Shown: positions 6,987-13,311, counted from the first letter of the stretch. The stretch is 22,639 nucleotides of DNA from an uncultured Collinsella sp. (GCA_958421035.1 CATZKS010000017.1:1-22639); one strand, 5' to 3'. Numbers and translations: made by a program. The notes: generated by a model from the letters alone, not told the origin.

Positions 6987-9248
6987 TTACGCATCCTTGG
7001 CAGATGGCTTAACAGCAGCTGCCTTGGCCTTGGGAGCAGCCTTTTTAGTGGATGCCTTTTTGGCCGTGCTGGACTTGGCCGAAGCCTTGGCAGCAGACTT
7101 GGCAGCCTTCGTCTTAGCCGGAGCCTTCTTAGCAGCCGCGGTCTTGGGCTTTACCGAGGACGTCCGCTTGCGCGTCGCCTTCTTGGGCTCTTTAACCACG
7201 GGCGGCTTATAGCTGCTGGGACCGCGGCGCTTAAGCACCACGCCTGCCAGGCCGGGCACCTTAATTTCGATGGAGTCCATCTGCCCGTTCCAGGGATAGG
7301 GCTCGCTCGAGCAGGTGTAGGGCTCCTCGCCGGCGTAGCCGCTGCCGCCAAACTCGGGACGGTCGGAATCGAAGATGACCTCCCAATCGCCCTCGCGCGG
7401 CACGCCCACGCGGAAGCTCTCATAGCTCGCCGGGTCAAAGTTGATCAGGATCACCAGGTCGTCATCGACGTCCTCGCCCTGACGGACAAAGCTCACGATG
7501 GACTGCTTGGAGTTGTCCGCGTCGATCCAGGTAAAGCCATCGTCGGTGTAGCCGCGCTCGTACAGGGCGGGCTCGGCGGTATACAGGTGGTTAAGCGCCT
7601 TGATAAACGCCTGATGATGACGGTGGGTCTCGTACTCCTCGGTCAAGAACCACTGAATGGACTCGTAGTAGCGCCATTCAATAAACTGGCCGATCTCGTT
7701 GCCCATAAAGTTGAGCTTGGCACCGGGGTGCGTCATCTGGTAGAAGGCCAGCGTGCGCAGGCCGGCAAACTGGCGCCACCAGTCGCCCGGCATGCGGCCG
7801 ATGAGCGAGCACTTGCCATGCACGACTTCGTCGTGGCTCAGCGGGCAGATGAAGTTCTCGGTAAAGGCGTACATGATGGAGAACGTGAGCAGGCCGTGGT
7901 TGCCGGGGCGCCACGGAAAATCGGTCTGCATGTAGTGCAGGGTGTCGTTCATCCAGCCCATGTCCCACTTGTAGTGGAAGCCCAGGCCGCCGTCCTGCGG
8001 CGGATAGGTCACGAGCGGCCATGCGGTGGATTCCTCGGCCATCATCATCACGTCGGGGTAGTGCGCCTCTACGGCACAGTTGACCTGACGGATAAACGCG
8101 CTGGCGTCCAGGTCCTCCTCGGTACCGTACTTGTTGAACTTCTTTTGGCTGGGATCGTCAATGCCAAAGTTGAGGTACAGCATACTGGACACGCCGTCCA
8201 TGCGAATGCCGTCCACGTGGAAGTTCTCAAGCCAGTACAGCACGTTGGAGACCAGGAAGGAGCGGACCTCGCCGCGGGCGAAGTCAAACTTGTGCGTGCC
8301 CCAGTTGGGGTGAATCTCGTGCTCAAACAGCATGTGGCCGTTAAAGGTGGCAAGGCCGTGGGAGTCGGCGCAAAAACCGCCGGGTACCCAGTCCATGATC
8401 ACGCCGATGCCTGCCTCGTGGCATGCATCGATAAAGTGCATGAGCTGCTGCGGGTTGCCGTAGCGCGACGTTGCGGCGTAATAGCCGGACGTCTGGTAGC
8501 CCCAGGAGCCATCGAAGGGATGCTCCATAAGCGGCATGACCTCGATATGCGTATAGCCCATGTCGCGCACGTAGTCCACGAGCTCCACCGACAGGTCGTC
8601 GTAGGTATAGAACTCGCCGCGCTGCGCGGGGAAGGGATCCATGGGTCCGGGGTAGTTGCCGTACTCGTCGGGCTCGCCCTGCGGCGCGTCGCCGTGGCGC
8701 TTCCACGAGCCAATATGCACCTCGTAGATGTTAAGGGGCTGCGACATGTGGTTATGGCTGGCGCGGCGCTTGAGCCATGCGGCGTCGTTCCAATTGTAGC
8801 CATCGAGGGTCCACAGCACGCTGGCGGTACCCGGAGGGCACTCGGCCTTAAAGGCGTACGGATCGGCCTTGTAGAGCTTTTCGCCCTCGTTGGTCTCGAT
8901 GAGGTATTTATAGAGCTGGCCCTGCTCGGCACCAGGAATAAAGCCTTCCCAAATAGCGCTCGTATGCACGGGCACCAGCGGGTTGGCTTCCTCATCCCAG
9001 TCGTTAAATTCACCAATGACATGGACGCTTTTTACATCGGGCGCCCAAACGCAAAAGCGCCAGCCACGCGTACGGTTCTGCGTGTCGGGATGCGCGCCCA
9101 TCTTTTCCCAGCTGCGCTCCCACGTGCCGATGCCAAACAGATAGACATCGTCCTTAGTGAGTTCCGGCGCGTGCGGGGCGGCTTTACGGGTAGCGGGCTT
9201 TTTGGTTGCTGGCTTTAGCTTTGTATCGCTCACGTTTGATCCCATCAT
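6987..9248 (-). CDS. glgB: 1,4-alpha-glucan branching enzyme GlgB with basic N- and C-terminal extensions
   Basis: Cuts alpha-1,4-glucan and re-attaches the piece in alpha-1,6 linkage (GH13_8/9). From ATG 9248 it is 753 aa. A short basic N-terminus (KPATKKPATRKAA) is followed by one CBM48-like module (GWRFCVWAPDVKSVHVIGEF), then the TIM barrel with DGIRMDG (nucleophile Asp about 351), MAEEST (acid/base Glu about 405) and LSHDEVVHGK (Asp about 473), and a C-terminal beta domain. The last 70 residues or so (about 684-753) are a Lys/Ala/Thr/Ser tail of histone-H1 type. The start is uncertain: ATG 9248, ATG 9245 and GTG 9233 are all possible, none with a strong ribosome site, and a longer TTG form begins at 9293. 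First gene of the glg operon. Confidence 0.95.
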   Translation of the reverse strand: MMGSNVSDTKLKPATKKPATRKAAPHAPELTKDDVYLFGIGTWERSWEKMGAHPDTQNRTRGWRFCVWAPDVKSVHVIGEFNDWDEEANPLVPVHTSAIWEGFIPGAEQGQLYKYLIETNEGEKLYKADPYAFKAECPPGTASVLWTLDGYNWNDAAWLKRRASHNHMSQPLNIYEVHIGSWKRHGDAPQGEPDEYGNYPGPMDPFPAQRGEFYTYDDLSVELVDYVRDMGYTHIEVMPLMEHPFDGSWGYQTSGYYAATSRYGNPQQLMHFIDACHEAGIGVIMDWVPGGFCADSHGLATFNGHMLFEHEIHPNWGTHKFDFARGEVRSFLVSNVLYWLENFHVDGIRMDGVSSMLYLNFGIDDPSQKKFNKYGTEEDLDASAFIRQVNCAVEAHYPDVMMMAEESTAWPLVTYPPQDGGLGFHYKWDMGWMNDTLHYMQTDFPWRPGNHGLLTFSIMYAFTENFICPLSHDEVVHGKCSLIGRMPGDWWRQFAGLRTLAFYQMTHPGAKLNFMGNEIGQFIEWRYYESIQWFLTEEYETHRHHQAFIKALNHLYTAEPALYERGYTDDGFTWIDADNSKQSIVSFVRQGEDVDDDLVILINFDPASYESFRVGVPREGDWEVIFDSDRPEFGGSGYAGEEPYTCSSEPYPWNGQMDSIEIKVPGLAGVVLKRRGPSSYKPPVVKEPKKATRKRTSSVKPKTAAAKKAPAKTKAAKSAAKASAKSSTAKKASTKKAAPKAKAAAVKPSAKDA

Positions 9249-9264
9249 GACGCGGCAGCGTGTT

Positions 9265-9296
9265 GCCTTGGTGACTAGATGCGAAAGGTCCAAGGC
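9265..9296 (-). other. Hairpin in the glgB leader
   Basis: GCCTTGG (9265-9271) and CCAAGGC (9290-9296) form a perfect 7-bp repeat around an 18-nt loop, just upstream of the likely glgB start at 9248. If the longer TTG start at 9293 were used, this would lie in the coding region. Possible effect on translation start is inference. Confidence 0.4.
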
Positions 9297-9320
9297 TGCA
9301 CGAATCGAAGGGACGGCGAA

Positions 9321-9372
9321 GTTTCTGTGATTCGTTCCACCTCGCGTGCTCGGTGGAACTTTCGGCAGAAAC
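9321..9372 (-). promoter_or_regulatory. Nested stem-loop, candidate structured leader of the glg operon
   Basis: Two nested perfect inverted repeats share one axis. An outer 7-bp stem (GTTTCTG 9321-9327 with CAGAAAC 9366-9372) and an inner 8-bp stem (GTTCCACC 9334-9341 with GGTGGAAC 9352-9359) are separated by a symmetric 6x6 internal loop and capped by a 10-nt loop. It lies between the proposed minus-strand promoter near 9450 and glgB, so it should be transcribed as 5' leader. No U-tract follows on either strand, arguing against a plain terminator. I do not recognise it as a known riboswitch. Confidence 0.5.
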
Positions 9373-9445
9373 TACGATAACACCTGTGCGTTAGTTTTAT
9401 GGACGAAAGCGGATTTGCGGGGGCGTTTAATCGGTAAGCGACATG

Positions 9446-9454
9446 TTTATACCA
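9446..9454 (-). promoter_or_regulatory. Candidate extended -10 promoter of the glg operon
   Basis: On the minus strand the sequence reads TGGTATAAA, an extended -10 (TGn plus TATAAA). No good -35 is seen at 17 nt; TTTACC at about 20 nt is a weak match. It would start transcription near 9439, about 190 nt before glgB. It lies inside the putative operator region. Confidence 0.4.
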
Positions 9455-9557
9455 CTGGCAGAATTACCGTGGTAAACCTCTTGACAGTTTTATCAATTTG
9501 GGTTTCAAAATTGTCTGTCTGACGTTTGGTAAAACGTTTTTAGCAGGATGTTTACCA
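9450..9557. promoter_or_regulatory. Repeated TGGTAAA/TTTACCA half-sites, candidate operators
   Basis: Several related palindromic elements lie within 110 nt between divergent genes. TACCAC (9450-9455) faces GTGGTA (9469-9474). TTACC-GT-GGTAA (9464-9475) is a compact palindrome directly upstream of the plus-strand -35. TGGTAAA (9527-9533) faces TTTACCA (9551-9557). AAAACGTTTT (9531-9540) is a perfect palindrome with a central CG, as in LacI-family operators. The pattern suggests a repressor acting on both divergent promoters; the protein is not in the window, and LacI-type identity is inference. Confidence 0.45.
9481..9509 (+). promoter_or_regulatory. Candidate promoter for the HAD phosphatase gene
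   Basis: A perfect TTGACA -35 (9481-9486) lies about 95 nt upstream of the HAD gene. At 17 nt the -10 is a weak TTCAAA; at 19 nt CAAAAT fits slightly better. A TGGTAAAC half-site abuts the -35, and two more lie downstream in the leader, consistent with repressor control. Confidence 0.45.
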
Positions 9558-9579
9558 TTTGATATCGAAAGGTTCGTTT

Positions 9580-10269
9580 ATGTCCCATACCGCCACTCCC
9601 AAGGTTGCTTTTATTTTCGATTGCGACGGCACGCTGGTTAATAGCACCCCCGTATGGGCCTATGCCCAGCCCGAGTTATTGCACCGCCACGGGATTGACG
9701 TGACGGTCGACGATTTTGCCCAGTTTGAGCATTTGTCGCTCGAGGACGAGTGCCAGGCCTACCACGACACCTGGGGCATTGGCGCGAATGGCGAGGAGCT
9801 GTATCGCGAGCTTAGCGATATCCTGATCGATGGCTACTCCAAGGTGCCGCCGCGCGAGGGGCTCCTGGCGTTTTTGGAGCAGGCGAAGGCGGCAGGCATT
9901 GCCATGTGCGTGGCTACGTCCACGCCGGCCGAGCTGGTGCAGTCTGCGCTCGCTGGCGCCGGGCTCGACGCCTACATGGAGTTTGTGACCACCACGGGCG
10001 AGGCGGGTCGTTCCAAGCAGTTCCCCGACGTATACGAGCTGGCGCTGTGCCGTCTGGAGGAGCGTCATGGGCACAAGTTTGAGTGCGCATGGGTGTTTGA
10101 GGACGCCGTCTTTGGCCTTAAGAGCTCTGGCACCGCCGGCTTTAAGCGTGTGGGCATCTATGACCCGCATGGCCGCATGAAGCGCGACGACGTACGCGCC
10201 AACTGCGATATCTTTATCGACAGCTACGAGGAGCTGGATCTGGCCCGCGTTCTTTCGTTTGAGGGATAG
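9580..10269 (+). CDS. HAD-superfamily hydrolase, subfamily IA phosphatase
   Basis: Probably a small-molecule phosphatase or phosphomutase of the beta-phosphoglucomutase-like HAD group. The 229-aa protein shows all four HAD motifs: FDCDGTLVNS (nucleophile Asp14, Asp16), a helical cap, VATSTP (Thr113), Lys146 in GRSKQFPD, and VFEDAVFGL (Glu174-Asp175). ATG 9580 is preceded by GAAAGG at 7-nt spacing; a TTG start 21 nt earlier is less likely. It is divergent from the glg operon and shares its control region, so a sugar-phosphate substrate is an attractive guess, but substrate cannot be read from sequence. The thiamine kinase gene follows after 9 nt, so they likely share a transcript. Confidence 0.88.
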   Translation: MSHTATPKVAFIFDCDGTLVNSTPVWAYAQPELLHRHGIDVTVDDFAQFEHLSLEDECQAYHDTWGIGANGEELYRELSDILIDGYSKVPPREGLLAFLEQAKAAGIAMCVATSTPAELVQSALAGAGLDAYMEFVTTTGEAGRSKQFPDVYELALCRLEERHGHKFECAWVFEDAVFGLKSSGTAGFKRVGIYDPHGRMKRDDVRANCDIFIDSYEELDLARVLSFEG

Positions 10270-10278
10270 GCGAGGGCT

Positions 10279-10950
10279 GTGGCTTGCAAAGTACTTGTAG
10301 TCTGCGGCTCGCCCGTGGTGGCGAGCGTCGAGCTGCTGCGCCAACTGGCAGGGGAGTGCGACCACATCGTTGCCGTAGATCGCGGCTTAGACGCCCTGCT
10401 GGGTGCCGGCTTGAGCTGCGACGTCTACGTGGGCGACGCTGACACGGTTAGCGATGAGGGTCGCGCCCTAGTCGATGCCGCCAATGATTTTGAGGTAGAG
10501 CGCCACAACCCCTATAAGGACTACACCGATCTGGCCTTAGCATTGGACGCCATCCGCCGCCGCTGGCCCAACGCGGAGGTGGTCGCAACGTGCGCCACGG
10601 GTGGCCGTCCCGACATGGCCCTGTCCGTGCTGGGCCTACTATCCAACTACAAAGACGCCCCCGTCTGGATCTGCGAAGACGAGACCACGGCCCGTATCCT
10701 CCACGCGGGTGAGTCCTGGACCATCCGGGGCGCCGAAGGCAAGACCTTCTCCATAATCGCAATCGCCCCCAACACAGAAATAAGCGAACACGGCTTGGAG
10801 TGGGAACTAGACCACAGCCCGTTAGGTTTATTAGCCGACACCGGCATCAGTAACATCGTCCGGGGAACGGCAACCATTCAAGTCCATCAAGGCGTGGCAA
10901 TAGGATTCTTGTTGCATCAGGGTTTTATCGGGACGGCGGGCAAAAAATAA
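10279..10950 (+). CDS. Thiamine diphosphokinase (thiamine pyrophosphokinase)
   Basis: Transfers diphosphate from ATP to thiamine to give thiamine diphosphate. The 223-aa protein has the family marks: an N-terminal Rossmann-like part, VGDADTVS (about 51-58, where the metal-binding GDxDS is usual), HNPYKDYTDLALAL (KDxTD at about 80-84), and TCATGGRPDMALSVLGLL, with GGRPDM in place of the common GGRLDH. A C-terminal beta domain follows. The start is GTG 10279; AGG near 10268-10270 and GAGGG close to the start may serve as ribosome site. It follows the HAD gene by 9 nt. The stop codon lies inside a long stem-loop. The substitutions are conservative, so activity is likely. Confidence 0.88.
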   Translation: MACKVLVVCGSPVVASVELLRQLAGECDHIVAVDRGLDALLGAGLSCDVYVGDADTVSDEGRALVDAANDFEVERHNPYKDYTDLALALDAIRRRWPNAEVVATCATGGRPDMALSVLGLLSNYKDAPVWICEDETTARILHAGESWTIRGAEGKTFSIIAIAPNTEISEHGLEWELDHSPLGLLADTGISNIVRGTATIQVHQGVAIGFLLHQGFIGTAGKK

Positions 10951-10981
10951 TCGATCGTAGAGTGATTATTTTTGCCCCGTC
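10932..10981 (+). terminator. Long stem-loop at the end of the thiamine diphosphokinase gene
   Basis: GACGG(CG)GGCAAAA(A)ATAATC (10932-10952) pairs with GATTATTTTTGCCCCGTC (10964-10981) around an 11-nt loop, giving roughly 18 bp with two small bulges. It includes the stop codon TAA (10948-10950). The U-run is within the 3' arm rather than after it, so it is an atypical terminator and may act instead as an mRNA 3' stabiliser. Confidence 0.45.
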
Positions 10982-11020
10982 GCAGGAAAACCCGTAAGAA
11001 AAAGTTTCAAGAATTATCTC

Positions 11021-11049
11021 TTGCATCCCCGAAGATCTTCCCCTATAGT
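11021..11049 (+). promoter_or_regulatory. Promoter of the tRNA-Ala gene
   Basis: TTGCAT (11021-11026) and TATAGT (11044-11049) are separated by exactly 17 nt, good matches to the housekeeping sigma consensus. Transcription would start a few bases before the mature tRNA 5' end at 11063. Confidence 0.7.
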
Positions 11050-11062
11050 AACTCCCTGTCAC

Positions 11063-11138
11063 GGGGGCGTAGCTCAGCTGGGAGAGCGCTTGACTGGCAG
11101 TCAAGAGGTCAGGGGTTCGATCCCCCTCGTCTCCACCA
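11063..11138 (+). tRNA. tRNA-Ala (anticodon GGC)
   Basis: A complete 76-nt cloverleaf can be drawn: acceptor GGGGGCG with CGTCTCC, D arm GCTC/GAGC, anticodon stem CTTGA/TCAAG with loop CTGGCAG (anticodon GGC, at about 11096-11098), T arm AGGGG-TTCGATC-CCCCT, and an encoded ACCA end. The acceptor holds the G3:U70 wobble pair that marks alanine tRNAs. It reads GCC and GCU codons. It has its own promoter and terminator and sits between the thiamine kinase gene and the capsule cluster. Confidence 0.97.
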
Positions 11139-11150
11139 TCGTGAATGCAA

Positions 11151-11178
11151 AGGTCTTCGGAATTCCGAAGTCCTTTTT
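11151..11178 (+). terminator. Intrinsic terminator after tRNA-Ala
   Basis: AGG-T-CTTCGG (11151-11160) pairs with CCGAAG-T-CCT (11165-11174) around AATT, 9 bp with one T-T mismatch, followed by a run of five T. It starts 12 nt after the tRNA 3' end. Confidence 0.8.
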
Positions 11179-11446
11179 CGTACCAAAACACCTCGCGCCA
11201 CAAGCCCCTCCCACACCAACAAAAAGTTGCACAATTTATTTCCCATGTCTGTACATAGTTTGTTAGTCAAACGCAATTACCAGTGCAGCTCGCTGCCTCA
11301 TTTAGACTACAGGAACGTCTCTAATCACTGCTTACACCCCAATAACCTGCACCAACGTGAACAACATTCCAAAACAACCCCCTTGAGAACGCTAAATGAA
11401 CGAAATGTTGTCCACCACTAACCAAATAGGTTTCGTTACCAGCTTG
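11179..11446. other. Non-coding, AT-richer interval without a recognisable gene
   Basis: About 270 nt between the tRNA terminator and the proposed capsule promoter. Short open frames here have no ribosome site or recognisable product. A distant inverted repeat ACAACATT (11361-11368) / AATGTTGT (11404-11411) is the only structure noticed. It may be upstream control DNA of the capsule cluster or a remnant of integration beside the tRNA gene. Confidence 0.5.
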
Positions 11447-11455
11447 TGCTAGAAT
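11447..11455 (+). promoter_or_regulatory. Candidate extended -10 promoter of the capsule cluster
   Basis: TGCTAGAAT is an extended -10 (TGn plus TAGAAT). There is no clear -35 at normal distance. It would start a transcript near 11462, giving a leader of about 420 nt before the NusG-family gene. Confidence 0.35.
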
Positions 11456-11572
11456 ACCTAACATTACATGAGTTCAACTGCGCTCGCGGTTCCAACAAAC
11501 CTCAATGCGCAGGGTCGATCAGCATCCGGCCGTAACGGCGGTGCCAGATACACCACGAACTCCAATAAAGCG

Positions 11573-11605
11573 GTCATGCATTTAACCTTTGATGGTTTGC
11601 ATGAC
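11573..11605 (+). promoter_or_regulatory. Bulged leader hairpin, candidate antiterminator-recognition RNA
   Basis: GTCATGCA (11573-11580) pairs with TGCATGAC (11598-11605). After a 3-nt one-sided bulge (TTT), AACC (11584-11587) pairs with GGTT (11594-11597), leaving loop TTTGAT. It stands 66 nt before the leader terminator. LoaP-type NusG paralogs are known to act through a hairpin in the target leader, so this is a candidate binding element; that assignment is inference. Confidence 0.5.
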
Positions 11606-11671
11606 TAGACGTAGCAGTTCTTCAGCTGTTTGCGTGCGGTTCAGTTTTGTATCTGCTTGACTGACTCGCAC

Positions 11672-11732
11672 GCAGCCAGCTGAGGCTGTAGGTATTTTTG
11701 CTATACATGCCTACAGCCTCAGCGCTGCTTTT
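11672..11732 (+). terminator. Very strong intrinsic terminator in the capsule-cluster leader (attenuator)
   Basis: GCAGC (11672-11676), a CA bulge, then a 17-nt arm (11679-11695) pairs with 11707-11723 and GCTGC (11724-11728). This gives 22 bp with one G-U pair and an 11-nt loop, directly followed by TTTTAT. It faces plus-strand transcription and lies about 150 nt before the NusG-family gene, with no coding gene upstream in the same transcript unit. It should block the whole cluster unless antitermination occurs. Confidence 0.8.
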
Positions 11733-11880
11733 ATACATACCGTTCACGGTGGGGCAGAGCCACGTGCTTGTCTGACTGGGCTCAGGGTTTGAATATGGAG
11801 CGCCTTCGCGCACAAGCGCCCTGGCGAAGCCATACCCAAACCACGTGAGCCACACGTAAGACAGCAAGGGGGTGGTGCTC

Positions 11881-12426
11881 GTGTGGTATGTGATCCAGGT
11901 CATTAACGGTCGCGAAGATGTAATGCGCGAGCGCATCGAGTGTGTGGTTCCGACTGGCGCCATGCAGGAGCTCTTTTATCCCCAATATCAAACCGAGATC
12001 AAGGTACACGGCGAATGGGTCAACACGACCAAGCCACTCTTTCCAGGTTATCTTATCTGCGATACGGCAGATCCCCGCACCGTGCAACAGTATCTGCTGC
12101 GTATGGACGACTTTGCCCGGGTGCTTGCCCAGGACGGTCGGTTTGTGCCGCTGGCAAAAGAAGAGACCCAGCTCATTGGCAGTTTTACCCATAGGGGAGA
12201 CCGCGTGGTGCCCATGAGCGAGGCCTTAAAGGACGGCGACCAGGTCGTAGTAACGGCAGGTCCGCTGCTAGGCCACGAGGGCCTCATCAAAACCATTAAT
12301 AGACGCAAGAGCACAGCTTATTTGGAGCTCGACCTGTGTGGCCGACGCATAACCACCCGCGTTGGCCTTGCGGTGCTTTCAAACGAGCAACGTGTGATGC
12401 GAAACCTAAAAAAGGCGATCGCCTAG
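11881..12426 (+). CDS. NusG-family specialised antitermination factor (LoaP/RfaH-like)
   Basis: Predicted to bind RNA polymerase and let it pass terminators in long polysaccharide operons. The 181-aa protein has an N-terminal NGN domain (WYVIQVINGRED to about residue 105, including KPLFPGYLIC) and a C-terminal KOW domain (about 117-147, GDQVVVTAGPLLGHEGLIK, then NRRKSTAYLEL). The start is GTG 11881, giving the usual MWYV N-terminus, with AAGGGGG 8 nt upstream; GTG 11872 and 11875 crowd the ribosome site. Position as first gene of a capsule cluster, behind a strong leader terminator, matches specialised NusG paralogs rather than housekeeping NusG, which lies beside secE and ribosomal genes. 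LoaP is the likeliest clade in Gram-positives; the exact clade was not tested. Confidence 0.88.
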   Translation: MWYVIQVINGREDVMRERIECVVPTGAMQELFYPQYQTEIKVHGEWVNTTKPLFPGYLICDTADPRTVQQYLLRMDDFARVLAQDGRFVPLAKEETQLIGSFTHRGDRVVPMSEALKDGDQVVVTAGPLLGHEGLIKTINRRKSTAYLELDLCGRRITTRVGLAVLSNEQRVMRNLKKAIA

Positions 12427-12477
12427 CTGCTGGCGACCGCTACACAGAACAGGGAGGATCCCCAACCCGGGGACGAA

Positions 12478-13311
12478 GTGTTGGAAGAGAACGTGTCGGA
12501 TAAAACTCAATATGCAACGGATGCGCCTGCGGAGGCGGCGCTGATTGCTCAAGTTATGGATCGGCAAACAGCCTTTCAGGCAGTTATGGCGACGGAATTT
12601 CCTCCTCCTGTCGAGAACCCTGCTCCGGCGCAAGGTTTCGTAGCGACAGGAAGCTATAGGGCACCGGCTGCTGATCCCAATGCTGCTGCACCCAAGAAAG
12701 GTGGGCCGGGCTACTTTGCCTTCAAGCGAGCCTTCGACATTGTGTTCTCTGCTGGCGTCTGTTTGGTATTGGCCGTCCCCGTCGTCGTCGCATGCGTCGC
12801 TATAGAGATCGATTCCCCCGGCAAGCCGTTTTTCCGCCAAAAGCGAGTCGGTAAGAACGGTAAGCCCATCTATATCTTCAAACTCCGAACCATGGTCTCT
12901 GACGCTCATGAGCACCCCGAGAAGTACATGACTGCTGAGCAGCTGGTGCAATGGCAGCGAGAGCAAAAGGTTGACGACGACCCACGCATTACTCGCGTTG
13001 GTCGTTTTCTGCGTCACACTTCACTCGACGAATTGTCGCAGTTCATCAACGTACTTACAGGGGATTTATCCGTTATTGGACCAAGGCCTGTGACACTCGA
13101 AGAAACCTACGAGTACGGTGACGCCCGCGATGAGGTGCTCGCATGTAAGCCGGGCATCACCGGCTGGTGGGCCGCAACAGATCGTAATGACTCGACTTGG
13201 GGGAGCGGCCAGCGGCAGGCCCGTGAACTCTTCTACGTCCGCCACCAGTCGTTTGGACTTGACGCCCGCGTGTTCGTCAAAACGTTCAAGGCGATGAGGA
13301 GGGGAAAATAA
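12478..13311 (+). CDS. Undecaprenyl-phosphate sugar phosphotransferase (initiating phosphoglycosyl transferase)
   Basis: Loads the first sugar-1-phosphate onto undecaprenyl phosphate at the inner membrane face, starting the repeat unit. The 277-aa protein has a single hydrophobic segment (about 87-110), FFRQKRVGKNGKPIYIFKLRT (about 118-138) and DPRITRVGRFLRHTSLDEL with the catalytic Asp184-Glu185 pair, then SVIGPRPV: the bacterial sugar transferase family (monotopic PGT, as in WbaP C-terminus, PglC, EpsL). The first 75 residues or so are Ala/Pro-rich and look disordered, longer than in PglC-type minimal enzymes. The start is GTG 12478 with GGGGA upstream; GTG 12493 is an alternative. The sugar is not predictable. 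It lies 51 nt after the NusG-family gene. Confidence 0.93.
   Translation: MLEENVSDKTQYATDAPAEAALIAQVMDRQTAFQAVMATEFPPPVENPAPAQGFVATGSYRAPAADPNAAAPKKGGPGYFAFKRAFDIVFSAGVCLVLAVPVVVACVAIEIDSPGKPFFRQKRVGKNGKPIYIFKLRTMVSDAHEHPEKYMTAEQLVQWQREQKVDDDPRITRVGRFLRHTSLDELSQFINVLTGDLSVIGPRPVTLEETYEYGDARDEVLACKPGITGWWAATDRNDSTWGSGQRQARELFYVRHQSFGLDARVFVKTFKAMRRGK

Noticed and set aside
5714..9218. Plus-strand open frames of up to 744 codons opposite glgP and glgB
   Set aside because: The minus frames encode full-length enzymes with all catalytic motifs. The plus frames show no recognisable domain and reflect third-position GC bias.
10925..11203. Minus-strand frame across the tRNA gene with GDRTPDLLTASQALSQLSYAP
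   Set aside because: This peptide is the well-known false translation of the complement of a tRNA gene; the tRNA itself folds perfectly.
11179..11446. A small protein gene or CRISPR-like repeats in the gap after the tRNA
   Set aside because: No open frame with a ribosome site and no regularly spaced direct repeats were found.
11531..11545. GGCGGT stretch in the leader as an RfaH ops element
   Set aside because: Only the first bases resemble ops; the conserved downstream part is missing, so it is a poor match.
11622..12192. Minus-strand frames opposite the capsule leader and NusG-family gene
   Set aside because: No ribosome site or domain; they run antisense to the leader terminator and the NGN domain coding sequence.
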